Positions 24,881 through 32,989 of a DNA stretch of 64,000 nt are shown here, piece by piece (position 1 is the first letter of the stretch; every line of letters begins with the position of its first letter). The notes beneath the pieces were generated by a model that saw only the letters and a list, made by a program, of their open reading frames with translations, was not told where the DNA came from and ran no database searches. This stretch comes from Gammaproteobacteria bacterium (lineage in GTDB: Bacteria > Pseudomonadota > Gammaproteobacteria > HK1), in the NCBI GenBank assembly GCA_012103455.1, contig WLWT01000001.1, forward strand, positions 3,541,288-3,605,287, written 5' to 3'. The translations under genes and the position numbers were made by a program.

Positions 24881-25425
24881 TCATGCACCGAAGCGGCGCG
24901 GGTCATAGTCCCGCATGGAAATGTCCGCCGCGCCGTGCACCATCCAGCGCGCGAGTTCGCGGGTAAGGCCCGGCCCCCATCCGATACCGATCTGGGTGCC
25001 GCAACAGCACCAGTAGTTGAGGGCACCGGGCGCGGGTCCGATCAACGGGTTGCCATCGGGCGGATGAGAAATGGCGCCGTGCACTTCACGCTTGATACCA
25101 AGCTCCGCCAGGACCGGCATGCGCTCCATCGCCTTCTCCAGCCAGGGCATGATGCGGTCGTAGTCGGCCGCAAACAGCCCGTTCTCCGCTTCCCAGGGGC
25201 AGAAGTCTTGCCAAACCGAATTCGGGTTGGCTTTTTCGTAGATGCCGACAAGGCCCGACTTCTGCTCCATGCGGATATAGCCCTAGACGCGCTTGTCATC
25301 ACGCATCACGGGTAGCTCGCGTTCAAGTTCCAGAAACTCGGGCACGGTATCGGTGACGAGGTAGTGATGCGTCATGGACGTCATGGGCAATTGCAGGCCG
25401 GACCACTCACCCTTTTTCCGTCATC
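24881..25425 (-). pseudogene. C-terminal piece of a FAD-dependent dimethylglycine/sarcosine dehydrogenase-like enzyme
   Basis: The readable part, GLQLPMTSMTHHYLVTD, then SGLVGIYEKANPNSVWQDF, GISHPPDGNPLIGPAPG-type sequence and GIGWGPGLTRELARWM, matches the D-amino-acid-oxidase fold of dimethylglycine dehydrogenase-like proteins. A TAG at 25283-25285 interrupts DDKRV*GYIRMEQ, and the N-terminal half with the dinucleotide-binding GxGxxG is missing. The gene is dead as read. Confidence 0.75.
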
Positions 25426-25463
25426 GCCACCAGCGGACAGACCGGTTGGTCGTCAACTGTCAA

Positions 25464-26219
25464 TCATGGCTGTCCGCCCTTGAGCGAAACCGGTCCGAGG
25501 TTTCGCGCCTTGTTGAATTCGCGAAGGCGGGCAAAGACATCGACACCTAGTTGGCGATAGGCGTCCAGGATATCGACCATCACCCAATTCTCGCGAATCT
25601 TGCCATGTTCGATTCGCCAGAAGTCCAGGGACCGCATGGTGATCTTCTGCCCCGTAAGGACTATTCCCATCCAGCCATCGCGCGTGACTGTCCGGATCAT
25701 GTTGGGCCAGCCGGTGACGGCGCAGTAATTGTTGTCGCCAAAGAAGTGGTAGGTGATCTCGCTGACTCTCTGGCCCCGACCCAGCATCGCGTTCAGAAAA
25801 AGGACCTAGTGCCAGTTGCGAAATCCTTCGATCCCCCGGGCGGTTCCAATACCGGCAGGTCCGTACCAGTTCATCCGATGATCCCGGAACCGCGGCATCT
25901 CCATTTTCTCTGGCCCACCTTCTGGCTCACCTTCGGCGGGGTGCCGCTTCATATGGGTGAGCCTGTCGATCACGAGTTGCTGGCTCACGCGGCTGGGTTC
26001 GGCGTCGCGCGCCGGGCGGTTGAGTCCATCACCCGAGGCCGGCCCGGGGATACACAATTCGCGCCCCAGTGAGGGCGCCATGGGCCAGGCATTTGCCTGC
26101 ATCATTACCTCAGGGATGTCCCAGAGAGCCTGGTACTCCACGATCTTGTCTGCATCGAAACAGTAGAATTCGTGGAACCGCATGTGGCTCAGGTGGCCGG
26201 GCGACTGGACTGCTGACAT
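25464..26219 (-). pseudogene. SnoaL-like (NTF2 fold) protein gene with one amber codon
   Basis: Reading through one TAG (25806-25808, between GFRNWH and VLFLNAML) gives a protein of about 250 residues. Motifs of SnoaL-like polyketide-cyclase-type proteins are seen: MRFHEFYCFDADKIVEYQALWDIPEV and SLDFWRIEHGKIRENWVMVD. Everything else is in one frame, so the TAG is the only visible lesion. The protein is a double-length (two-domain) member. A related, also interrupted gene is at 31108-31587. Confidence 0.75.
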
Positions 26220-26236
26220 CGCCGAATGGAGGCCCG

Positions 26237-26285
26237 AGTCGAATGGAAGCCCAAGTCGAATGGAAGCCCAAGTCGAATGGAAGCG
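26237..26285. repeat. 17-bp tandem repeat (about 2.9 copies)
   Basis: The unit AGTCGAATGGAAGCCCA occurs at 26237-26253 and 26254-26270 and is followed by a partial third copy. A diverged version (GCCGAATGGAGGCCCG) precedes it. It lies just upstream of the SnoaL-like pseudogene start (26219). Confidence 0.9.
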
Positions 26286-26388
26286 TTGGACGCAAAGAAA
26301 TCTTCAAACTCGCCCTTCGCCGCAATGTCACTGGACCATGCCGAACGCAGCCCGGCCACGCGCTCGCGGTTATGGTCGTGAATCGACC

Positions 26389-27270
26389 TCAGCCCTTCAC
26401 CGCGCCGGCAGTCAACCCGCTGACGATTTGCCGCTGGAAGAAGAGCACCAACATGAACAGCGGCGCGGTGGCAGAAACCACGGCGGCAACCGCGAACATC
26501 ACGTTGCCCTCGACCTGCGTGGTACCTAGAAAGCTGGCGATCTTGGGAATCATGGTCTCGTTCGCCTCACTCAGTAGCAGTGAGGTCACCGTAAAATCAT
26601 TGTAAGCCAGCAGGAAACTGAACAGCCCGGTGGTAATCACCCCGGGCCACATCACCGGAACGATGACGAAGCGAAATGCCTGAAACCGGGTACAGCCATC
26701 GACCATGGCGCTCTCGTCCATATCCTTGGGAATGTTGAGGAAAAACGCATGCAACATCCAAAGCGTAAAAGGTTGATTGATCGCAACCAACACGATGATC
26801 GTGGTTGGTAGAACACCCCAGATGTTCCATTCGAAGAACGGCAGCAGGTAACCGGATACCAGCGTGATGTGCGGCATCGCCCGGAAGACCAGGGCGGCCA
26901 TCAGAATCCAGAACGCGTACCGGTAGCCTGAGCGCGCCAGCGCATATCCACCCAAGGTCCCGAAGGTCAATGAGATTACGACGGTGAAGAACACCACTAT
27001 CGAAGTGTTGATCACCGGCCGGTAGAACTCTTCCTGTACCCAGGCCCCGTGATAGCCAGCGCCGGTGAACGCGGCGCCGGTCTCGCGGATGGTGTGAATG
27101 CCATAAATCGCGTTGCTCCAGTGCGCTTTGGAGAAGAAATCCGCCTGCACCTTGAAGCTTCCCCAAAGCGTCCAGACGAAGGGGAACGCCGCCACCAAAA
27201 GCCACACCCCGACGAGCGCGGTGGAAACGACGAACAGGGGCGTCAGCCGGGGGCTTGCCTGGTACGTCAT
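26389..27270 (-). CDS. CUT1-type sugar ABC transporter permease (MalG-like)
   Basis: 293 residues with six membrane helices. The first is VVSTALVGVWLLVAAFPFVW. The coupling (EAA) loop MDESAMVDGCTRFQAFRFVIVPVMWPG matches the family consensus EAA---G. The C-terminus QRQIVSGLTAGAVKG is the usual end of MalG-like permeases. It lies 9 bp after the partner permease gene. With the binding protein and ATPase upstream it forms a complete importer for a sugar or polyol-like substrate. Confidence 0.88.
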   Translation of the reverse strand: MTYQASPRLTPLFVVSTALVGVWLLVAAFPFVWTLWGSFKVQADFFSKAHWSNAIYGIHTIRETGAAFTGAGYHGAWVQEEFYRPVINTSIVVFFTVVISLTFGTLGGYALARSGYRYAFWILMAALVFRAMPHITLVSGYLLPFFEWNIWGVLPTTIIVLVAINQPFTLWMLHAFFLNIPKDMDESAMVDGCTRFQAFRFVIVPVMWPGVITTGLFSFLLAYNDFTVTSLLLSEANETMIPKIASFLGTTQVEGNVMFAVAAVVSATAPLFMLVLFFQRQIVSGLTAGAVKG

Positions 27271-27279
27271 AACGGCCGC

Positions 27280-28332
27280 TCAGTGCCGCCGCCGGTTGAA
27301 GTCACGCCAGGTACGAATCAGTACCGGCGTCAACAGAATGGCCACGCCGATGATCGTCATCATCGAGGTTGCGCCGGCCGAGCCGTACAGCGGATTGCCG
27401 CTTTCGCGCAGATCTTTGAAGATGATCCAGCTAAGCGATTGAGCATGCCCCTCGGCCGAAAACCCGACGATCGGCTCAAACACCCGGAAATTGTCCATGA
27501 GGAGCATCAAAGTGACGAATACCACTAACGGCATCAAGTGCGGCACGATCACATGGATCATCCGTTGCCACTTCGAGGCGCCGTCGATCATTGCCGCTTC
27601 TAGCGTATCGCCAGGTACGGTCTGCAGACCGGCATAGAAGACTATGAAGCTGAAAGGCAGCGTGTGCCAGACGCCGTAGACCATCAGCATGATCCAGGTC
27701 AGAGCAGGTGATGCTTTCAGGCTCAGCGACTCATCATCGAATAGGTACTGCAGGGTTGCGCCGATGATGCCGTCGCCATCGACCATCCAAAAGAGGATCA
27801 ACGAACCGACCAACGGGGTAACCAGAAAAGGTAGCAGCGAAACGACGATCGACGGACCTTTGCACACCTTCGGCAGATTGTTGACACCCGCGGCAATCGC
27901 CAGGCCCAACACCAGCACGAGCGGCGTCACGACCAACGTATAGGCGAGCGTAAATGCCAGTGCCTTGTAAAAAGGAAGATTCAACACCCGAGCAAAGAAC
28001 CCTCCCATGCTCCGGGTTGAACGCCAGGCCTTTCCCACCTCTTCGAAAGCGAGGTGCGAGCGGTTGGTATAGGTGCCGAATCCGTTGAACCGGCCCAGCG
28101 GCTGTTCCCGGCGCAGCGCTGCGGTCGCCGCGGTATCGACGGCGGTGGTTTCCTTGCAGCCGAAGGGACCGCAGCTCTTGGAGACCACTATCACCTGCTC
28201 GTGCTGAATGTGCAGCGACTGGATGAAGACGCTGACGAGCGGCAGGGCGATGAACAATACCATCGCCGCGAGTGTCGGCAGGATGAACCAGAAGAACGTG
28301 CGATGCGGCATTTTCCTTGGGTCTTGGAACAC
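27280..28332 (-). CDS. CUT1-type sugar ABC transporter permease (MalF-like)
   Basis: 350 residues. The N-terminal helix FWFILPTLAAMVLFIALPLVSVF is followed by a periplasmic loop of about 80 residues with a Cys pair (CGPFGCKET), as seen in MalF-like permeases of alphaproteobacterial type. Five further helices follow, with the EAA loop LEAAMIDGASKWQRMIHVIVPHLMP. The end TWRDFNRRRH is basic. It lies between the binding-protein gene and the second permease gene and shares their operon. Confidence 0.88.
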   Translation of the reverse strand: MFQDPRKMPHRTFFWFILPTLAAMVLFIALPLVSVFIQSLHIQHEQVIVVSKSCGPFGCKETTAVDTAATAALRREQPLGRFNGFGTYTNRSHLAFEEVGKAWRSTRSMGGFFARVLNLPFYKALAFTLAYTLVVTPLVLVLGLAIAAGVNNLPKVCKGPSIVVSLLPFLVTPLVGSLILFWMVDGDGIIGATLQYLFDDESLSLKASPALTWIMLMVYGVWHTLPFSFIVFYAGLQTVPGDTLEAAMIDGASKWQRMIHVIVPHLMPLVVFVTLMLLMDNFRVFEPIVGFSAEGHAQSLSWIIFKDLRESGNPLYGSAGATSMMTIIGVAILLTPVLIRTWRDFNRRRH

Positions 28333-28375
28333 ACTGACGTGCAGGGGCCTGTAGCAGACCCCTACACGGACTCCA

Positions 28376-29617
28376 TCATCTCAGGAAGCCCGCTTCCTTG
28401 GCCGCGGTGACGTAAGCTGCCTCGACATCGGCCAGCGCCTGCTCGGCGCTTTCTCCACCTTTGAGAAAGTCCACCAACTCCGCGCCAAGCGCGTTATGCA
28501 TCAAGCCGATGTAAGGGATCATCGGATAGGACGGCGCACCGCCCATCACGGTCGCGGACACGCCGGCCGCGGCCGGTCCCGGCTTGAATCCGTCGATCAG
28601 CCATACCGCATCATCGTTGTGTTCAGCCACCATCCGGGGGGTCATGACGCCAACGAGTGCAGCAAAACTCGCCTCTGCCTCGGCATCAGAGACGTTCTTG
28701 GCAATGGTGAGGCCATCCCACCAAAGGGTTGCCGACGGTATCGAGCCGCCGGCAACAGTCGGCGCAGCGCTCAGAACCGTGTTCGACGTGACTTCTTTGC
28801 TCGAACCTTGGTCGTCGAGTATCACCGCACCACGCGAGCCCCACATGATGCCAAGGGCCGCCTGACCGGCTTCCCAAAGCCCCTGTGTTTCGTTCGAAGC
28901 CTGGGTGAGGTGGTCCGGATGGGCATAGTCCGCAAGCGCTTTCATTACTTGCAACGCAGCCAGCCCGGTTTTGTTGTTCACGTTCGGCTCTGCGCTGCCC
29001 GCTTTGAAGAGTTCACCACCATGGCCGAAGTAGAGGGTGTTGAACACTTCGCCCATGTTCCACCCGGTCTTCATGTTGATGACCAGTGGATGCTCCATGA
29101 TGCCAGCGGCGCGAATCTTCCGAGCCGCCGCCAGAACGTCTTCATAGGTTGCCGGAATTGCGCTGACACCTGCTTGCTCGAGAATATCCGTCCTCGAATA
29201 GAGATGTTGGGCGTTGGCCATGAAAGCCACCGCCATGACTTTGCCGTCGATGGTCACCAGTTGGTGCGGCTTGAGGTGGGCGCCGTATTTCTTGACGAGA
29301 TCGTTGAGGGGGCGCAGCAGCCCGTCGTTCATCAATTGGGTCAGCGTCGAGTTCTCAACGATCACCGACGTGTATTCAGCCGGATCCGGGGTCAGCGCCG
29401 CGTTCATGATCTCGCGGGCTTCGGTCGTGTGGTTGCGGGTAAAATTCGCCGCCGCGCTTGCGCAATCGGCCTCGGCCGTACCAGCGATGGCGTGAATTGC
29501 CGGAAAATCGCTGGCCAGGATTCGGATTGACTGTCCGGACGGGCCGCAATTGGCGTATGCAGCCGAACTCATGAACCCGGCAATCGCTACGGCGATGGTC
29601 AAGTGTCTGAGAAACAT
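28376..29617 (-). CDS. Extracellular sugar-binding protein of the ABC importer
   Basis: About 413 residues from ATG 29617 (MFLRHLTIAVAIAGFMSSAAYA), with GAGGAGA six bases upstream. A longer frame to 29842 lacks a signal peptide at its start. The signal peptide is cleaved near AYANC. Family-1 solute-binding pattern: TYEDVLAAARKIRAAG, GLWEAGQAALGIMWGSRGAV, ALVGVMTPRM. It delivers the substrate to the two permeases downstream. Identity of the sugar is not visible. Confidence 0.87.
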   Translation of the reverse strand: MFLRHLTIAVAIAGFMSSAAYANCGPSGQSIRILASDFPAIHAIAGTAEADCASAAANFTRNHTTEAREIMNAALTPDPAEYTSVIVENSTLTQLMNDGLLRPLNDLVKKYGAHLKPHQLVTIDGKVMAVAFMANAQHLYSRTDILEQAGVSAIPATYEDVLAAARKIRAAGIMEHPLVINMKTGWNMGEVFNTLYFGHGGELFKAGSAEPNVNNKTGLAALQVMKALADYAHPDHLTQASNETQGLWEAGQAALGIMWGSRGAVILDDQGSSKEVTSNTVLSAAPTVAGGSIPSATLWWDGLTIAKNVSDAEAEASFAALVGVMTPRMVAEHNDDAVWLIDGFKPGPAAAGVSATVMGGAPSYPMIPYIGLMHNALGAELVDFLKGGESAEQALADVEAAYVTAAKEAGFLR

Positions 29618-29708
29618 CGGTATTCTCCTCTTTCTGGAACTGGTTGCGCCGCGTGGTGACGCAGCTAGGGGTGGTCCGGGTTGGCTTGGCCCATGTTTCT
29701 GGCGGGCA

Positions 29709-30763
29709 TCAATTCCCGATACGTTCACCTGTGTGTCCGTCGAACAGGTGGCAAGCTCGTGTGGGCACGGCAATCGAGACCGGGTCGCCGATTTCGGCCC
29801 TAAAAGCCTTATCGGCCCGCACGCTGACAAGAACCCCGCCAATGCGAACCGACACCATCGTTGCCTCGCCTAGCAGTTCAAGGGTGTAGACCGGCGCGGT
29901 GATGTTAGCGTCTTCGTTCGCCGCAACGGTGGCATCTTCGGCGCGAAAGCCAAGCGTGGCGGGACCCTCAGGAGCCGGGACGCCCTCGACCCGGACGCTG
30001 GCGGCTTCGAAGGTGCTGTTGGCGACGGCCCCTTCGACCAGATTCATCGCCGGATTGCCAATGAAACCTGCGACGAAAGTATTGGCAGGCCGATCGTAGA
30101 TCCCGGTCGGCGAGCCCACTTGCTGCACGACGCCCCGGTCCATGACCACGACCCGGTCGGCCAAGGTCATCGCTTCGACCTGATCATGGGTCACGTAGAT
30201 CGTGGTGATTGCGAGTTCGTGAGTAAGGTTCTTGATCTGCGCCCGGGTAGAAACGCGCAACTTGGCGTCGAGGTTCGAAAGCGGCTCGTCCATCAAAAAA
30301 GCGTTCGGCTCCCGCACGATTGCGCGGGCGAGCGCGCTACCCGCTGGCGCTGACCGCCCGACAGTTCGGCCGGCCGCCTGTGCATGAACTCGTCGAGTTC
30401 CACCATGGCCGCGGCGCGTCTGACCTTTTCGTCATGCGTGTAGGGGTCTATACCTCGCACCTTCAGCGGGAAACGAATGTTCTCGTAAACATTCATGTTG
30501 GGGTAGAGCGCGTAGCTTTGGAACACCATCGCCACATCCCGGTCCTTGGGCTCGAGGCGGTTTACCACGTTGCCGTCGATCAGAATCTCACCCTCGGTGA
30601 CCTCCTCGAGCCCGGCAATCATCCGCATCGTCGTAGTCTTGCCGCAGCCCGAGGGTCCCAGCAGCACCAGGAATTCCTGGTCCGCGATAGTGAGATCGAC
30701 GTTATCGACCCCGACGAAACTGCCCCAGCGCTTGGACAGGTTGCGCAACTGGATTTCAGCCAA
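29709..30763 (-). pseudogene. UgpC/MalK-like ABC ATPase, split by a frameshift
   Basis: The start is TTG at 30763 (LAEIQLRNLSKRWGSFVGV) with GGGGAGA upstream. The first part holds Walker A GPSGCGKTT, the Q-loop MVFQSYALYP and signature LSGGQRQRVA. Right after the signature (about 30340) one base is missing. The rest (AIVREPNAFLMDEPLSNLDA, H-loop YVTHDQVEAMTLADR, C-terminal regulatory TOBE domain) is in another frame. The gene is otherwise complete at about 350 codons. If the frameshift is real the importer lacks its own ATPase; a sequencing error or programmed shift is possible. Confidence 0.8.
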
Positions 30764-31014
30764 TCCCGTCTCCCCTGCCGGCTTCGATGTGCGCGCATAT
30801 GCAGACGATACAATAGTAAACCCTCGCCATGCGGGGCAAGCGAATTCAGCGCCGCGGGAAGCGAATCCGCCAAGGAGCAGCATCGGGCAGTCTCCTGTGC
30901 AGCGACGGGCGCTGTCAATGAACACCGCGCTACTCCCGAATATTGTGGATAGAGTTCGGGACGATGTCAGGAAAACCGCACCATGGTGACCCGAAGCCGG
31001 CGTGGTGTGTCCCT

Positions 31015-31048
31015 AATGTATTGCAGTCAAAAATGTATTGCAGTCAAA
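31015..31048. repeat. 17-bp perfect tandem duplication
   Basis: AATGTATTGCAGTCAAA is present twice in direct succession (31015-31031, 31032-31048) in the non-coding stretch between the ABC ATPase and the second SnoaL-like pseudogene. Nothing else was recognised in 30926-31107. Confidence 0.9.
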
Positions 31049-31107
31049 TCGAACTACTTGTCGTGTGATGGCCCAGGCGCTACGGCCCTCCCCTCGTCAT
31101 ATTTCTC

Positions 31108-31587
31108 TCAGCCCTCGCCATTGAAGGGATCGACGCCCAACGGGCGCAGGACATGCGGGAAATCCACCATGACCCAGTTATCGATAATGCGCCCATCGCG
31201 CACTTTCCAGCAATCCATGTAGCGCATTTCGACCCTCTTGCCAGTCGGAAATATACCCATGAATTCGCCCGAGTGAACGGCATACTGGGCACCAAAAGCG
31301 GCGCCCCATTCGCCCTGGAAGACACGCGCTTCGTCGATGCAGACCTTGTCGGAGAACGCCGCCTGAAACGGCTTTTGCCAATTGTCTTGAAACTCGGCCA
31401 GTCCGTTCTTGGTACCGCAACCGGCATTGCCCATCCATCGGAACTGCGGTGCGAAGAACGCACTCATGCCACCTATCTGATGGTCGTTCAGTCCATCGAT
31501 CATGTTTTCGATGACCTCGCGTGTTCGCTAGGTCCTGCTGAGGTCGTTGTCGCGGGTCAAAGCGCCCTGCCCGGGTTTCTCACTCAT
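31108..31587 (-). pseudogene. SnoaL-like protein gene with an early amber codon
   Basis: From ATG 31587 (MSEKPGQGALTRDNDLSRT) a TAG at 31528-31530 interrupts after 19 codons. The same frame continues REVIENMIDGLNDHQIGGM and MRYMDCWKVRDGRIIDNWVMVDF, a typical SnoaL-like/NTF2 ending. An internal ATG (31503) could still give a shorter 131-residue protein. Relative of the pseudogene at 25464-26219; both probably belonged to the nearby catabolic cluster. Confidence 0.7.
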
Positions 31588-31639
31588 TCATGCACCCCAG
31601 ATAAGGTTGCGCCATCCACAAACCTGGCGCGCTGCGTCG

Positions 31640-31765
31640 ATGCAGGCGGGCTCGTGCCACCCGCTTGGCGTGTAGATGCCGGGACACGTCAGCATCGGCA
31701 CGACGGAGATCTATGCGCATGTCTCGATCATTAAATCAAAGGAAATCCACAGCGCGACCCATCCT
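31640..31765 (+). pseudogene. C-terminal scrap of a tyrosine recombinase
   Basis: The plus strand reads MPGHVSIGTTEIYAHVSI followed by KSKEIHSATHP. This is the end of XerC/phage-type integrases (GH-x-S-I-x-TTEIYTHVSI), including the nucleophile Tyr. The upstream catalytic part is not recognisable. Remnant only. Confidence 0.65.
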
Positions 31766-31801
31766 GGGAAGCTAACAAGACAACAAAAACGGAAGTGTGG
31801 A

Positions 31802-31820
31802 TATACCATTTAATGGTATA
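31802..31820. promoter_or_regulatory. Palindromic operator of a toxin-antitoxin operon
   Basis: TATACCATTTAATGGTATA is a near-perfect 19-bp palindrome placed 12 bases before the ATG of the RelE-type toxin gene. Such palindromes are usually bound by the antitoxin to autoregulate the operon. Binding here is inferred from position and symmetry. Confidence 0.65.
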
Positions 31821-31832
31821 TACCCTCAACCC

Positions 31833-32165
31833 ATGACCTGGACTGTTTACCTGACCCGAAAAGCCCATAAGCCCGAAAAGCCCATAAGCCCGAAAAGCCC
31901 ATAAGCCCGAAAAGCCCATAAGCAATTAGCGAAGTTGCCGCAGACCATCTCAGGATCTGGCTGACCTGGCGGTCACTGATCTGGAAGAACAGGGAATTAA
32001 CCCACAAGGGTGGGATACCCTCAAGACGGGTGGCGATGAATACCGCTTACGCTTGAACTACCGCTAGCGGATACGCTATCGGAGCGAGGATAACCAGGCG
32101 TTAGCGATCGAAAGCGTTAGAGATCGAAGTATTTTATGCCGGACACCGACGGGAGGCGTACCGAT
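31833..32165 (+). pseudogene. RelE/HigB-type toxin gene destroyed by repeat expansion, frameshift and amber codon
   Basis: It begins MTWTVYLTRKAHK, then enters four tandem 17-bp units (31855-31922) that create a stop. It resumes as QLAKLPQTISG, shifts frame to DLAVTDLEEQGINPQGWDTL and DEYRLRLNYR, meets a TAG at 32065-32067 where Trp is usual, and shifts again near 32133 to AGHRREAYR, the normal toxin end, overlapping the antitoxin ATG. One 17-bp copy gives the expected KAHKQLAK. Three extra copies add 51 bp but introduce a stop. No functional toxin can be made as read. Confidence 0.78.
31855..31922. repeat. 17-bp tandem repeat, four perfect copies
   Basis: CCCGAAAAGCCCATAAG repeats exactly four times inside the 5' part of the RelE-type toxin gene. 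A single copy fits the ancestral coding sequence, so this is a local expansion. Confidence 0.97.
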
Positions 32166-32535
32166 GAGTCAAGCACTGAAAATCCATCACGCTCTGGGGG
32201 ATATTATCGTGACCCCCAGCGGCGACGTGAACCCGGCCCGCTTAAAGAAGATGATCCGCTCCACCCTGGATCAATACATGACGGAAGACCGTGTACCGGC
32301 CAAAACGGTTCATGCTGAAGCCAAGCAACGCTACGGCGACCAGTACCGGACGCCAGGTTACTACCTGCGTGTGTACCGCCAACGCGCCGAGCTAACCCAG
32401 GCAGAGCTGGCCGAGCAGGCCGGTATCCGTCAGCACCACCTATCTGAAATGGAACACAACAAACGGCCCCTGGGCAAAGCCAATGCGAAAAAGTTGGCGG
32501 CGATCCTGGATTGTGACTATCGGAAGCTGTTGTAA
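32164..32535 (+). CDS. XRE-type antitoxin
   Basis: 123 residues. The N-terminal part (to about 65) is a family-specific arm. A Cro/C1 helix-turn-helix at about 68-118 (RAELTQAELAEQAGIRQHHLSEMEHNKRPLG) follows, and the end is ILDCDYRKLL. Its ATG overlaps the former toxin stop (ATGA), so it is the second gene of a toxin-first (HigBA/RelBE-like) pair. It is intact while its toxin is dead, the expected order of decay. It probably binds the palindrome at 31802-31820. Confidence 0.85.
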   Translation: MSQALKIHHALGDIIVTPSGDVNPARLKKMIRSTLDQYMTEDRVPAKTVHAEAKQRYGDQYRTPGYYLRVYRQRAELTQAELAEQAGIRQHHLSEMEHNKRPLGKANAKKLAAILDCDYRKLL

Positions 32536-32671
32536 GCCTGAGAGACATTCCCGCACCTCAACAGCTGTACTGGCGGAGAAGATACCACATTCGCAAGCTC
32601 ACTCGCCGCCGCCCCAGGCTTGGGGCTGCACCGCGCCAGCGCCATCAAGCCCCTTTTAACCAAACGAAAGG

Positions 32672-32778
32672 GGTTAACATAATGCAGAAATCATGCGCAG
32701 TGCCCCACAGCGTGCCGAACAGCAATACCCTGCGGGGCACTGTTTGCCTTCGGCCGCATCATTTGCACTATGTTAAAC
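32672..32778. repeat. Long palindromic element with GTTAACATA ends
   Basis: GGTTAACATAATGCAGAAAT on the left is matched by the reverse complement of the right end (TGCACTATGTTAAAC). Pairing continues to an inner stem GCCCCACAG...CTGCGGGGC. The whole 107 bp can fold as one hairpin. No coding content. It may be a MITE or an integron-type recombination site; the latter is not well supported because the core bases differ from attC. Confidence 0.5.
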
Positions 32779-32824
32779 AGCACCTGCGCTCTAAAGCCGC
32801 CGCTATCGGCTTTGGCTCCTGCGT

Positions 32825-32860
32825 CGCTCTACCGGCTACATCCCTGTAGCCGGTAGAGCG
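32825..32860. terminator. Perfect 16-bp stem-loop
   Basis: CGCTCTACCGGCTACA, loop TCCC, then its exact reverse complement. It lacks a T-run, so termination on either strand is uncertain. It lies in the non-coding stretch between the XRE antitoxin and the 3' end of the group II intron; 32861-32989 shows no gene. Confidence 0.45.
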
Positions 32861-32989
32861 GCGAATCACGTTCCATGGGCGGTCACGTCCTCACGACTCC
32901 AGCCGCCAAGCGGCTTACGCACCGCTGCGGGCGGGCCCGCGCATCCTCGGCAGCTCTGCTTCTACAACCAGCGGCATGCCCAGCACACA

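Noticed and set aside
28496..29530. 344-codon plus-strand open frame
   Set aside because: It is the shadow of the sugar-binding-protein gene, which has a signal peptide and operon partners.
31855..31922. Short repeat cluster as a CRISPR array
   Set aside because: The units are contiguous with no spacers and no cas genes are present.
31731..32007. Minus-strand open frames encoding FGLMGFSGLWAFRAYGL repeats
   Set aside because: These are a by-product of the 17-bp tandem repeat in the toxin gene read on the other strand.
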